Shown: one piece after another, positions 19,333 to 28,300 of the stretch
Numbering within the stretch: the first letter of the stretch is position 1
Layout of the letters: the number at the start of each line of letters is the position of its first letter
Assembly (NCBI RefSeq): GCF_900101905.1
Contig: NZ_FNAJ01000001.1
Coordinates: 1,237,195 to 1,301,194 of the forward strand
Direction of reading: 5' to 3'
DNA from: Myxococcus virescens
Lineage (GTDB): Bacteria; Myxococcota; Myxococcia; Myxococcales; Myxococcaceae
DNA: 64,000 bases
Translations under genes and position numbers: made by a program
The notes under the pieces: model-generated
What the model was told of the DNA's origin: nothing
Databases searched by the model: none
Seen by the model: only the letters and a program-made list of their open reading frames with translations

Positions 19333-21513
19333 TTAGTAGACGCGGACCAGCGGCAGCGACTTGGACTCGTTGTAGATGTTCCAGGTGTTGCCGAAGCCGC
19401 TCCAGCTCACGATGGTCGTCTCGCCCTTCAGGAAGAGCAGCTCACCGAAGAGCTTGATGCTGCCGTCCAGGAAGCGCAGCTCGACGTCGAGCTTCGACGA
19501 CGCCCGCAGGAACAGCGTGTTCGGATTCGTCGGGTGCGAGGGCGAGCTCAGGTAGAGGCCGATATCGCCGTAGAGCGGCACGTTGACGCGAGCGATGACC
19601 AGCTCGCCCCTCACGCCCACCTGGAGGCCCGGAACCCCGATGCCCACGGACGCGAAGCCCTTGACCGAGGCGAACGGGGTGATGGTCCCGTACAGGTCCA
19701 CGCCCAGCAGGTCTTCGGAGCAGTTGCGCGTGACGGCGCCGCCAATGTTCATCTTCACGCCCGCCTCCGCGGACAGGCCGCCCTGCACGGTGACGGGGAC
19801 GAACACGACGACAAAGGTCGTGGAGGCCTTCGCGGCGTCACTGTCGAAGACGGGCTTGCCCTCATAGAAGGTGAAGCGCAGCGGGTAGTGCTTGTCGTGG
19901 CTGTAGAGGGAGGTGCCCAGCACGCGCGCATCCAGCTTGAGGCGGACGCCATTGCCTTCCGTGCCAGCCTCGCCGCTCACGTGCGCCATCTCGTGCCGGG
20001 TGGGGCCGAACACGTTCGCATAGGCGTTGAACTCGCCGTAGAGCCGCACGTCGCTGTCACACCAGGCGCCCAGGGCCTTGGTGCGCAGGCCCGAGCCCGG
20101 CTGGACGTACTCCCAGCCGGCCACGTAGTCGTAGCCGCCGCCGAAGGTGTCGCCGCCCGCGTAGCCGCTGTCGCTGGCCTCTCCCCCGTGCCGCACGGCG
20201 CCCGTGGAGGGGTTCGTCGGCTCGTTCAGCCCGTGGATGTGGGCGCCGTAGATGGCGAGGTACTGCGCCAGCAACGACGAGGAGAGCGTGTAGTCCTTCC
20301 GGTCCAGGCCCTTCACCTGGAGCTTGTCCGCGTTGCGCACGAAGCTCTCCGGACCGAAGTCGTTGCCCGTCAGGAAGAGGCACGCCTGCAGGTCGGCCTC
20401 GCGGCGCGGGGCCATGGCGGCCTCCAGCATCGTCTTGTACCGGCGGGGGCTCCAGTCACACACCGTGGGGCCCTGGGTGTCGAGGCAGCCGTCCTTCTGC
20501 GCCTTGACCAGCGACTCCTCGATGGCCTGGTCCAACCCGTACAGCCGCTCCGCGGTCAGCTTGTCCAGCTCCACCGTCTGGTGGTCGCGCGAGCGGAGGA
20601 CCTTCGAGGCCTGCGCCCACTCCGCGTAGACGGCGTCGCGCTGACGCAGCAGCGCGGTGAAGGACTCCTGCTCCACCTGGTAGTGGTCGAGCACGTCATC
20701 CGCGATGTGGCTGAACTGCTCGGCCTGCTTCTGGTGCCAATCGTCCGACGGAGCGACCCAGTTGCGCGCCTCCAGGTTGTTGGCCAGCTGCGCCGCCTCG
20801 GACTTGAAGACATAGCCGTCGGTGCCCTTCGGGTAACGGCCGGGCGTGAAACGGAAGTACGCGTTCTTCGCCGTGCGCTGCCCGTCCCAGATGGGCGCCA
20901 GCTTCTCCTGGTCCCGGCTGTAGAGCACGCGGTGCGCGATGCCCTCCTTGCCGAAGGCGCCGTTGAAGAAGGCGCGGGAGTCGTCGCCGTACCGGCCCGC
21001 CTGCCGCTCGAAGCGGCTGAAGTCGAGGTACTTCTCGTCAACGAACTCCTGGCAGGACGTCACCTGGGCGCCGTCCTTCTCCCAGCTCCGAATCCGAGAC
21101 AGGTAGGCCTGCTCCTCCTTCGTCAGGTTCTCCAGGCCCTTGCGGTAGAGAATCTGCCCCTTGAGCACCTGCCCCATGATGCTCTGGTCCATGCCCTGGA
21201 AGCGCGTGTGCTTCGGGACGTGGGGCTCGTAGGCCACCGTGTCCACCCCGCCCCCCAGCTCCTCGGGCAGCAGCGCCACGCGCTTGGGAGCCGCCTCCCA
21301 ACCGGCCTTCCACTCCGACTCCACGACCCCCTGGCAGTACGCGTCGTGGACGCTGCCGCAGCTGCTGGCGCGGTAGTCGGCGTCCACGCACTGCTGCAAC
21401 GTGGGCTTGGGACAGTCCTGCGCGAAGCTCGCGGGCGCGGCCAGCACCGTCGCGGACAAGCCCGCCCAACGCAGCTGGCGGCGTAGCTGTTTCGTGTGTT
21501 TCCGCTGATTCAT
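19333..21513 (-). CDS. large secreted protein of unknown function
   Basis: A 726-residue protein not recognised. It has a signal peptide ('WAGLSATVLAAPASFA') and then a Cys cluster ('DCPKPTLQQC', 'SSCGSVHDAYC'). Residues about 60-400 are charged and helical, with many Glu/Lys/Gln. The last 250 residues are Gly- and beta-rich ('VQGGLSAEAGVKMNIGGAV', 'VGIGVPGLQVGVRGELVIAR', 'VELRFLDGSIKLFGELLFL'), which could form a beta-helix or barrel-like surface domain. It is the first gene of the four-gene minus-strand cluster of exported proteins. The ATG at 21513 is immediately followed by the signal peptide. It ends in an aromatic residue, as outer-membrane proteins often do. Confidence 0.65.
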   Translation of the reverse strand: MNQRKHTKQLRRQLRWAGLSATVLAAPASFAQDCPKPTLQQCVDADYRASSCGSVHDAYCQGVVESEWKAGWEAAPKRVALLPEELGGGVDTVAYEPHVPKHTRFQGMDQSIMGQVLKGQILYRKGLENLTKEEQAYLSRIRSWEKDGAQVTSCQEFVDEKYLDFSRFERQAGRYGDDSRAFFNGAFGKEGIAHRVLYSRDQEKLAPIWDGQRTAKNAYFRFTPGRYPKGTDGYVFKSEAAQLANNLEARNWVAPSDDWHQKQAEQFSHIADDVLDHYQVEQESFTALLRQRDAVYAEWAQASKVLRSRDHQTVELDKLTAERLYGLDQAIEESLVKAQKDGCLDTQGPTVCDWSPRRYKTMLEAAMAPRREADLQACLFLTGNDFGPESFVRNADKLQVKGLDRKDYTLSSSLLAQYLAIYGAHIHGLNEPTNPSTGAVRHGGEASDSGYAGGDTFGGGYDYVAGWEYVQPGSGLRTKALGAWCDSDVRLYGEFNAYANVFGPTRHEMAHVSGEAGTEGNGVRLKLDARVLGTSLYSHDKHYPLRFTFYEGKPVFDSDAAKASTTFVVVFVPVTVQGGLSAEAGVKMNIGGAVTRNCSEDLLGVDLYGTITPFASVKGFASVGIGVPGLQVGVRGELVIARVNVPLYGDIGLYLSSPSHPTNPNTLFLRASSKLDVELRFLDGSIKLFGELLFLKGETTIVSWSGFGNTWNIYNESKSLPLVRVY

Positions 21514-21726
21514 GTAACGCGTCGTCCTTGTTGAGGGACCGGCTCCGGGCTCGGCCCGGCGGAGGCCCAGAGCACGGCGCGTGCCGGAGGCGCTCCATCC
21601 GCGCTCCAGAGGGAGGCCACGGGGAACGCGAGGACACGCGAGCAACAAGGGGAGGCGAGGTGTTGCCTGCGAAGCTACGGGCGCGGGTGGCGGCAGGGCC
21701 ACCCGCGCCCTCACGTCAAAGCGGTG

Positions 21727-23046
21727 CTACTGGATGGAGTAGGCCACCGTGCCGCTGCAGCTGCCGCTGGAGTAGCAGCCGACGCGCATCTGGTACGTGC
21801 CCGCCGCGGGCGCGGTGAAGGACACGTAGGACAGCAGGCTGCAGGAGTCGTCGTTGGCCGCCACCTGGGTGTTCGTCGCCGTGTTGTACAGCCGCAGGTA
21901 GGTGTCGCCCGTGGCCGTGGCCTGCGGCAGCGAGCAGGTGCCGAAGGACAGCGTCTGGCCAGCCGCCAGCGTCACGCTGACGTTGGTGGTGTTCTGCTGC
22001 GCGCTGTTGGTGTTGGTCGCGGAGAAGGTGAAGGTCTGAACCGGCGGGGGCGGGGGCGGCTCGGTGGTGCCGCACAGGCGCATGCTGCCCGCGACGGCGC
22101 AGTACGCGTCGATGGCGGGACGCACGTAGGTGATGGACTCGCCACCGCAGCCCGTGTCGGTGCACTGGTTCACGACGTTGCAGCCACCCTGGCTGACGTA
22201 GTCCGTCACGCCCCGGACCAGGATGCCGGCCACGGTGACGTTGTTGTTCTCGTACACGCCCGAGCCCGAGTTGCCACCGAAGGTGTCCGTGTTGGCGACG
22301 AAGTAGTCCAGCGTGCCGGCGCGGGCGTCTCGCACCCAGCCACCGTCGTCAATCTTGAACGGGATGCCGCTGCCGGAACCAATCACGGACACGCCCGTGC
22401 TCAGCGGCAGGGCGGTGTTGCCCGGACGAACGGGCGCCGGCTCGAAGCGCGGCGTGGCGGGACGGTCCAGCCGGACGACGGCGAAGTCCAGGTTGCGGCC
22501 GCCCACCGTGCCCTGCTGGCGCGCGACGATGGACTGGCAGGAGAAGATGTCGGCCGTGGTCACCGTCTGCAGCGTCGTCGCCGACGTGCGGTAGAAGTTG
22601 AAGACGAAGCGCGTGTTGGCGCAGGCGGACGCGCTGGTGATGCAGTGCCCCGCGGTGAGCACCAGGTCATCATCGATGAGCGTCCCCGAGCAGAAGGCCG
22701 GCGTCGGGTCATTCAGGAAGCGCTGCGTGGAGCAGAGGTTGTAGGCGCTCTGCAGCGTGCTGGCGTTGAAGGTGACGTTGTTGGGATTGGAGGTGTTGAA
22801 GTCCGACGGATTCATCAGCGCCACGGTGGACTTCTCGGCCCGGGTCCGCAGCACGGACGCCGGATAGGCATAGACGTCCGTGCGGTTGTCGGTGCCATAG
22901 ACGACGGGATGCTCCTGCGAACCCGTCTCGGGGGGCTTCTCACCGGAGGGCTCTCCTTCGGGCGCCGGGCCGCAGGCCGCGACAGAGAGGGTACACAGCA
23001 GCGCGCCGAACAGCTTTCTGCGAGAGGCGGTACGGGTGATGCGCAT
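21727..23046 (-). CDS. trypsin-like serine protease lipoprotein with C-terminal PPC-like domain
   Basis: A 439-residue exported protease. The signal ends in 'LSVAAC' with C25 as the lipidated Cys. The chymotrypsin-fold triad is visible: H134 in 'LTAGHC', D187 in 'LDFAVVRLD' and S260 in 'GGNSGSG'. A Pro-rich linker ('EPPPPPP') leads to a C-terminal beta domain of about 85 residues ('GDTYLRLYNTATNTQVAAND', 'YQMRVG') that matches a bacterial pre-peptidase C-terminal (PPC-like) domain. The polypeptide is probably tethered at the cell surface or periplasm and cleaves proteins. It is separated from the yfa-type operon by an AT-rich gap holding inverted repeats. Confidence 0.85.
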   Translation of the reverse strand: MRITRTASRRKLFGALLCTLSVAACGPAPEGEPSGEKPPETGSQEHPVVYGTDNRTDVYAYPASVLRTRAEKSTVALMNPSDFNTSNPNNVTFNASTLQSAYNLCSTQRFLNDPTPAFCSGTLIDDDLVLTAGHCITSASACANTRFVFNFYRTSATTLQTVTTADIFSCQSIVARQQGTVGGRNLDFAVVRLDRPATPRFEPAPVRPGNTALPLSTGVSVIGSGSGIPFKIDDGGWVRDARAGTLDYFVANTDTFGGNSGSGVYENNNVTVAGILVRGVTDYVSQGGCNVVNQCTDTGCGGESITYVRPAIDAYCAVAGSMRLCGTTEPPPPPPVQTFTFSATNTNSAQQNTTNVSVTLAAGQTLSFGTCSLPQATATGDTYLRLYNTATNTQVAANDDSCSLLSYVSFTAPAAGTYQMRVGCYSSGSCSGTVAYSIQ

Positions 23047-23132
23047 GGGCGACCACTCCTAACGATGAGGGCCCGCCGGGAAGGACGGGCCAAGCCACTC
23101 TACGCCCAGCCCTGACACAATTTCATGCAATT

Positions 23133-23156
23133 CAGTTTTAAACTGTTTAACCAGTT
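23133..23156. promoter_or_regulatory. overlapping palindromes upstream of the protease gene
   Basis: In the AT-rich 138-base gap between two minus-strand genes, CAGTTTTAAACTG (perfect palindrome) overlaps AACTG-N6-CAGTT, giving three CAGTT half-sites in 24 bases. It is about 90 bases upstream of the protease start and could be an operator; symmetry and location are the only evidence. Confidence 0.4.
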
Positions 23157-23184
23157 ATACGCATCAAAATTTTCTTGTCTATCT

Positions 23185-25395
23185 TCACTGCCCGTATGCG
23201 TCATCGAGTATCACATCGCTGCCCGCACCCGCGGCCTTGGCGGCTTCGACATCCAAGCCCTCGCCATGGCCACGGCCACGGCCCTCGAACATCAGTGATT
23301 CGCCATTGAATGACGCGGTGCGAGGGCACGACGGCAGCTTCAAACCGGAGCGCAGCAAGTCACACGGCATTGAGCGCGCGGTGTCGAACGTCGCGTCGCC
23401 CTCCGTCTCCGCGCGCAGGTAGTGCACCCGCCCCGCCTTGAAGTGCAGCGACACCAGCCCGCGCCCCAACAGCCGCTCCACCTCCGCGCGGGGCCGCGCC
23501 TGCCGCCAGGGCTCCTCCCCGCCCTGGGAGAAGGTCAGCCACTTGCGCCACTTCAGCGGCGCCAGTCCCAGGGCCTTCGCGTCCTCGGACCGCACGCGCA
23601 CGGTGCCGCGGAAGGCCTGACAGTGCGTGGTGTCACAGACGGGGCGCCCCGGGTGACGGCTGTGGCCATGTTGCTCGTTGTGGGCCACCACCCGCGCCAG
23701 CGCCACACGAGCCTCGCCCGTCAGCGTCACGTCCTCGGCGGACACCACGCCCGCCGCGTATTGCAGGCGCGTGGTGCGGAAGACGAAGTCGGAGCCGCGC
23801 CGCGCCTTCATGGCGCTGGGGGTGGTGGGAACGCCCGGCGGCGGCCGGTACGGCGGCGGCTCGGAGGTGATGAAGACGCCCGCGTAGTCACGGCCCTCGG
23901 CGGGACCACCGGGAAAGCGCACGCGCCAGGGCGCGCCCAGACACACGGCCGCGCCACGCTGGGTGAGAGATGCCAGGGGTGCCCAGGTCTCCGCGCCCGC
24001 GCGCGGCACACCCTCCACCAGTGCGAAACCCGCGCCGGAGCACCGCGCCTCGACGTCCCCCGGTGGAAGCAGCCCCAGCACCTGCACGCGCGCGGCCTCC
24101 AGGCCCGCCTGCTTGCGCGCGCGCGCCAGCGCCTTGGGCACTTCCTCCGCGAACTGGCGGGGCATGGCGCCGGGCCGCACCACCACCGCCACCAAATCCG
24201 GGTCCACGGCGGCAATCCAACCGAACTGGGGCCGGCTCGCCGCGTCGCGCACGGTGCCCGTCTTGGTCGCCACGCCCACCAGTGACTTCGACGCGGGCAA
24301 CTCCGCCAGCGTGCCGCGCGCGGCATTGTCCGCCAGCAGCGCCACCACATCTGGCCGAGCCTCCGCCAGCAGCCGGTACGCCTGCGCCACGCCCCAGGGC
24401 GACACGGCCAGTGTGGAGCGAAGCCCCGTCGCCTCCGCCATGTCCTCCGGCAGGCCCGTCAGTCCCACCGAGGCCAGCACCGGCCCCCATGCGCCGAAGG
24501 CCCGGGGCGCCGAACCCCGCGCCTCCCAGTCCAGGAAGTAGCCGTTGCACGAACGCAGCAGCGCGGTGCGCGCGTCCACCTTCGCCGGCAACCCCGCGCC
24601 GCAGCCCCACTCCGGCACGCCCGGGCGCGGCGGCAGCGCCGGGTGCTCCGCGCCCGCCGCGTACAGGAAGGGCTTGAGCACCGAGCCGTACGGCAGCGCG
24701 CGCCGCACGTCGCCCTCCGACAGCAACACCTCTCCCGAATGGCGGCTCACCACCACCGTCGCGGGCCGGGCCTCGCGCACGCCCACGCCCGCCAGCTCGT
24801 CGATGGACAGCGGCGACGCCCACCGCGCGCCGTCCTGGCACTGCCGAAGCCTGCGCGACAGCGCCGGCGGAAAGCCCGGGGACTCGCTCAGCAGCCGCGC
24901 CAGCGCGCGGCGGGCCCGGGGCGTGTCCACCTCCGGCGCCCCGGCCAGCACCGACGCCGCGCGGGACAACGACAGATAGGGCCCCTCCTTCCACGAGGGC
25001 AGCTCGCCACTCACCGCCACGGAGAAGGCTTCGTGGAAGAGGCGGTCCTCGCTGGACTGGGGACACGCCCACCACAGGAACTGGTGTGCCAGCTCGTGCC
25101 GGAGCGCCAGCCGCAGCCGCTCATCCAGCACGCCCGGCGTGTTCTGCCGAAGCTCCACCAGCCCCGGGCGTCCCTGGCCGTTGCGCTGGAGCGTCAGCGC
25201 CGCGCCCTTCTGGAGGACGATGGAGGCCGGGGGCTTCGCCGGCGCGCCTCCGGCCTCCTGGACGTAACGCGCCTCCAGCGCCGTCCAGGCGGCCTCGGCC
25301 TCGCGGCGCAGCCCGGCCTCGGGTGTCACGTCGCCGCGAGTGACGAAGGTGGGGGTGGCCGCCAGCAGCACGGCCACCGTGACGGCCAACCCCAT
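23185..25395 (-). CDS. yfaQ: DUF2300 (YfaQ-like) exported protein with HExxH, PBP-type and SpoIID-like motifs
   Basis: A 736-residue protein encoded 3 bases after the alpha-2-macroglobulin gene, the position of yfaQ in enterobacterial yfa operons. After a short signal, residues about 85-140 hold H100-E-L-A-H104 and, 18 residues later, E122 in 'LFHEAF', as in gluzincin metallopeptidases. Residues about 210-410 carry the three penicillin-binding/beta-lactamase motifs in order: S238-V-L-K, S282-C-N and K378-T-G-T. The last 200 residues contain 'CDTTHCQAFRG' and 'GRGRGHGEGLDVEAAK', as in SpoIID amidase-enhancer proteins. So it may bind or modify peptidoglycan next to the macroglobulin. Family assignment is from context and motifs; activity is inference. 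Confidence 0.8.
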   Translation of the reverse strand: MGLAVTVAVLLAATPTFVTRGDVTPEAGLRREAEAAWTALEARYVQEAGGAPAKPPASIVLQKGAALTLQRNGQGRPGLVELRQNTPGVLDERLRLALRHELAHQFLWWACPQSSEDRLFHEAFSVAVSGELPSWKEGPYLSLSRAASVLAGAPEVDTPRARRALARLLSESPGFPPALSRRLRQCQDGARWASPLSIDELAGVGVREARPATVVVSRHSGEVLLSEGDVRRALPYGSVLKPFLYAAGAEHPALPPRPGVPEWGCGAGLPAKVDARTALLRSCNGYFLDWEARGSAPRAFGAWGPVLASVGLTGLPEDMAEATGLRSTLAVSPWGVAQAYRLLAEARPDVVALLADNAARGTLAELPASKSLVGVATKTGTVRDAASRPQFGWIAAVDPDLVAVVVRPGAMPRQFAEEVPKALARARKQAGLEAARVQVLGLLPPGDVEARCSGAGFALVEGVPRAGAETWAPLASLTQRGAAVCLGAPWRVRFPGGPAEGRDYAGVFITSEPPPYRPPPGVPTTPSAMKARRGSDFVFRTTRLQYAAGVVSAEDVTLTGEARVALARVVAHNEQHGHSRHPGRPVCDTTHCQAFRGTVRVRSEDAKALGLAPLKWRKWLTFSQGGEEPWRQARPRAEVERLLGRGLVSLHFKAGRVHYLRAETEGDATFDTARSMPCDLLRSGLKLPSCPRTASFNGESLMFEGRGRGHGEGLDVEAAKAAGAGSDVILDDAYGQ

Positions 25396-25398
25396 GGA

Positions 25399-28300
25399 CT
25401 ACAGGTCGCCCAGGTGCTTCTTGGAGGGCACCACCTTCAGCGAGTCCGCGGCCGTCCGCCCGTGGATGCTGGCGGCGTACATGTCCTCGATGTGCGCGGG
25501 CGGCGCGGAGAAGGTGCCGGCGAACTGCGCGCGCAGCACGTAGCCCACGGTGCGCGGGCTGTCGCTCCACCAGGCCGGCTCCTCGAAGAAGAACGTCGCC
25601 CGCTCCGGGTTGAGCACGCGGCGCTTGAGCGCCTCGGGCACCAGCGGCAGCGAGTGCGGCGGCCCCCGGAAGGCCTTGTCCTCCTGGAGCGGCACGAAGC
25701 CCGCGGGCACCGCGTCCTCCACCACGTAGTACGCCGAGCGCACGCGGTTGTCGCCGCGCGCGTCCAGCGTCAGCTCCACGTAGACCTCCTCACCCTGGGA
25801 CACGGTGTCGCCCGCGCCCAGCCGCACCTTCCCGCCCTCGCGCAGCACGTAGTAGGCGCGCTGGATGGACATGCCCTCCGCCTTCGGCTGCACGGCGGAC
25901 AGCGGCGTGCGCGTGGTGGCGCGCAGCGTGGCCACGCCGTCGAAGCCGCCCACGTCCACGGTGCGCGTGCCCGGCGCCAGCACCGCCACCAGGCCCAGGC
26001 CGCGCGGGGCGAACTTCACCGGCGTCTTCACGCCCTTCACCTCGGGCGCCTTCATGCCCTGCATCGCCTTCGCGTCGCGCTCCAGCAGCCACAGCGAGTG
26101 CAGCAGCGTGGTGCTCCGGTCGAAGGTGGACAGGTCAGGCTCGGACAGCAGCTCCAGGATGCGGCGGCGCGCGCGGGTGATGTCCAACGTGCCGAACGAG
26201 GCCGCATGCGCGGCGATGGCCGTCATGCCCACGCGCCGCAGCGGGAAGCGGAAGAAGGCCTCCGACTGCTCCAGGGACTGGCCCGGCGCAAGGGCGGCCA
26301 GCGTGGCGTAGCCTTGCGCGCTGCGCGCGACCAGCGCGTTGATTTGAGTCTGGAGCGCGGGCTCCTTGATGACGCCGGCCTTCTCCGCGGCCAGCACCGC
26401 CAGGGCCAGCGGGTACAGGTCCCCGCCCTCCGCGCCCTGCACCAGCGCCCGCACGCGCGCGGCCTGCTTGGAGCCCTCCAGCCGCGCCAGCACGTAGGCG
26501 CGCGTGGCGTCGTACTCGGGCGGCAGGCCCTCCTGCGCCTCCAGCCAGCGGGCGCTCTCCACCAGGCGCGGGTCGGCGCGGTCCACCAGCCCCGCCTCGG
26601 CCGCGTAGGCCAGACCATCCAGCGCGATGAGCGTCTGCGGCAGGCTCGGCGTCTCATAGCCACCGAACCAGGTGAAGCCGCCCCCCTTCACCGACATGTC
26701 GAGGATGCGCGCGGTGCCCTGCACGGAGCGGCTGCGCGCCTCCGCCAGCAGCGCCTGCGTGTCCGTGTCCAGCTTCGCCAGCGCGCCCGCCTTCTGGAGC
26801 ACCTGATACACCGCCACGTTGGGCACGGTGGTGGACACCAGCTGCTCCAGGCAGCCGTAGGGGTACGTGAGCAGCTCGCGCACGTTGGACAGCGCCGCGT
26901 CCACGATGGACGGCTGGAGCACCAGCTCCACGCGCGCCAGCGTCGCCTCCTGAGGCGCTGGCACCTCCAGCGCGCCGCCGCCCCAGGCGCTCACCTTCAC
27001 CACGTCCTCCACCGCCGCCGGACCCACGTCGAAGCGCTTGAGGTCCCTCAGCGAGTCCTTGCCGCCCGCCACATTCACGGCGAGCTGCGCGGCGCCCGTG
27101 GACGCGGCCTTCAGCGTCAGCGGCACCACCTGCTCACCGCCCTTCGCCAGCTCCACCTTGTGCTCGAACTGGTCCGCCTTCAGCGCGCCCAGCGACGCCA
27201 GCTTCACGTCCAGCAGCTGGCTGGCCGGCGACTTCTCCCCCGCCGACAGGCGCACCGAGGCGACCGCCTCGTCGCCTTCACGGAGGAACTGCGGCAGCGC
27301 GGCGTAGAGGTTGAGGCCACCGCGCGTGGCGAACTCGGAGGTGCCCTCGCCGAAGCGGCCGGAGGTGTCCGCCGCCACGGCTGTCACCACCCACAGCGTC
27401 TGGTTGGAGGGCAGCGTGAAGCGCACCGTGGCGCGGCCATCCCGGTCCGTCACCACCGCAGGGTCCCAGTGCGCGGTGTCGCGCTCCAGGTCCTTCGTCT
27501 GGCGGCTGGGCGGCTTGATGGAGGCGAAGGCGTGGTCCGGCAGCCCCGCCATCTTCCGCGCCAGCGCCTCGCCGTAGCCGTAGCCCTGGAACTCCGACGA
27601 GAAGAAGTTGGACACGTTGTTGCGCGCCGGCGGGTAGAAGAAGTCCAGCACCTTGGGCCGGAACTCGCTCTGGATGGCGTAGACGGCCTTGTCCACCACG
27701 CCCACGGACAGCTGCGCCACCACGCCGCGGCCCTCGTGGTCCACCACGCGCACGTCGATGCTCTGCTCGGTGAGCGGCGTGGCCTCCGCGCGGCGGGGCT
27801 GCAGCTCCACCGTGAGGGTGCGCTCGCGCGGAATCACCCGGAAGGCCACCGTGCGCTCCTCCCAGCGGCCCGTGGCCGTGGGGTACGCGACGGACGCGTA
27901 CACCGCGCTGCCGAAGCGCTTCTCCACGTTGAAGCTGTGCACCAGCGTGCGGCCCGTCAGCTCCACCACCTGCGTGTCGTAGAGCGAGGCGCCCGACAGC
28001 GTCACCCACACCGGGCCCGCGTCACGGCCACCCGAGCCCCAGCTGTCCGGCATCAGCGCCACCAGCTTCGCGGTGTCTCCCGGCGCCAGCGTCCCGGACA
28101 GCGAGGCCAGCGTCAGGTTGGGCACGCGCGCCACCGGCTCGTCCGCGCCGCCGATGACGAGCAGCGACTCCTCGCCTTGCCACGTCTCACCGTTCTTGTC
28201 CTTCACCACCACGCGCGCCAGCACGGTGCCCACGTCCGAGGTGGGGACCTTCTCGCGGTGCGTGCCATCCGCCGCCGTGGAGAAGGAGCGCTTGCCCAGG

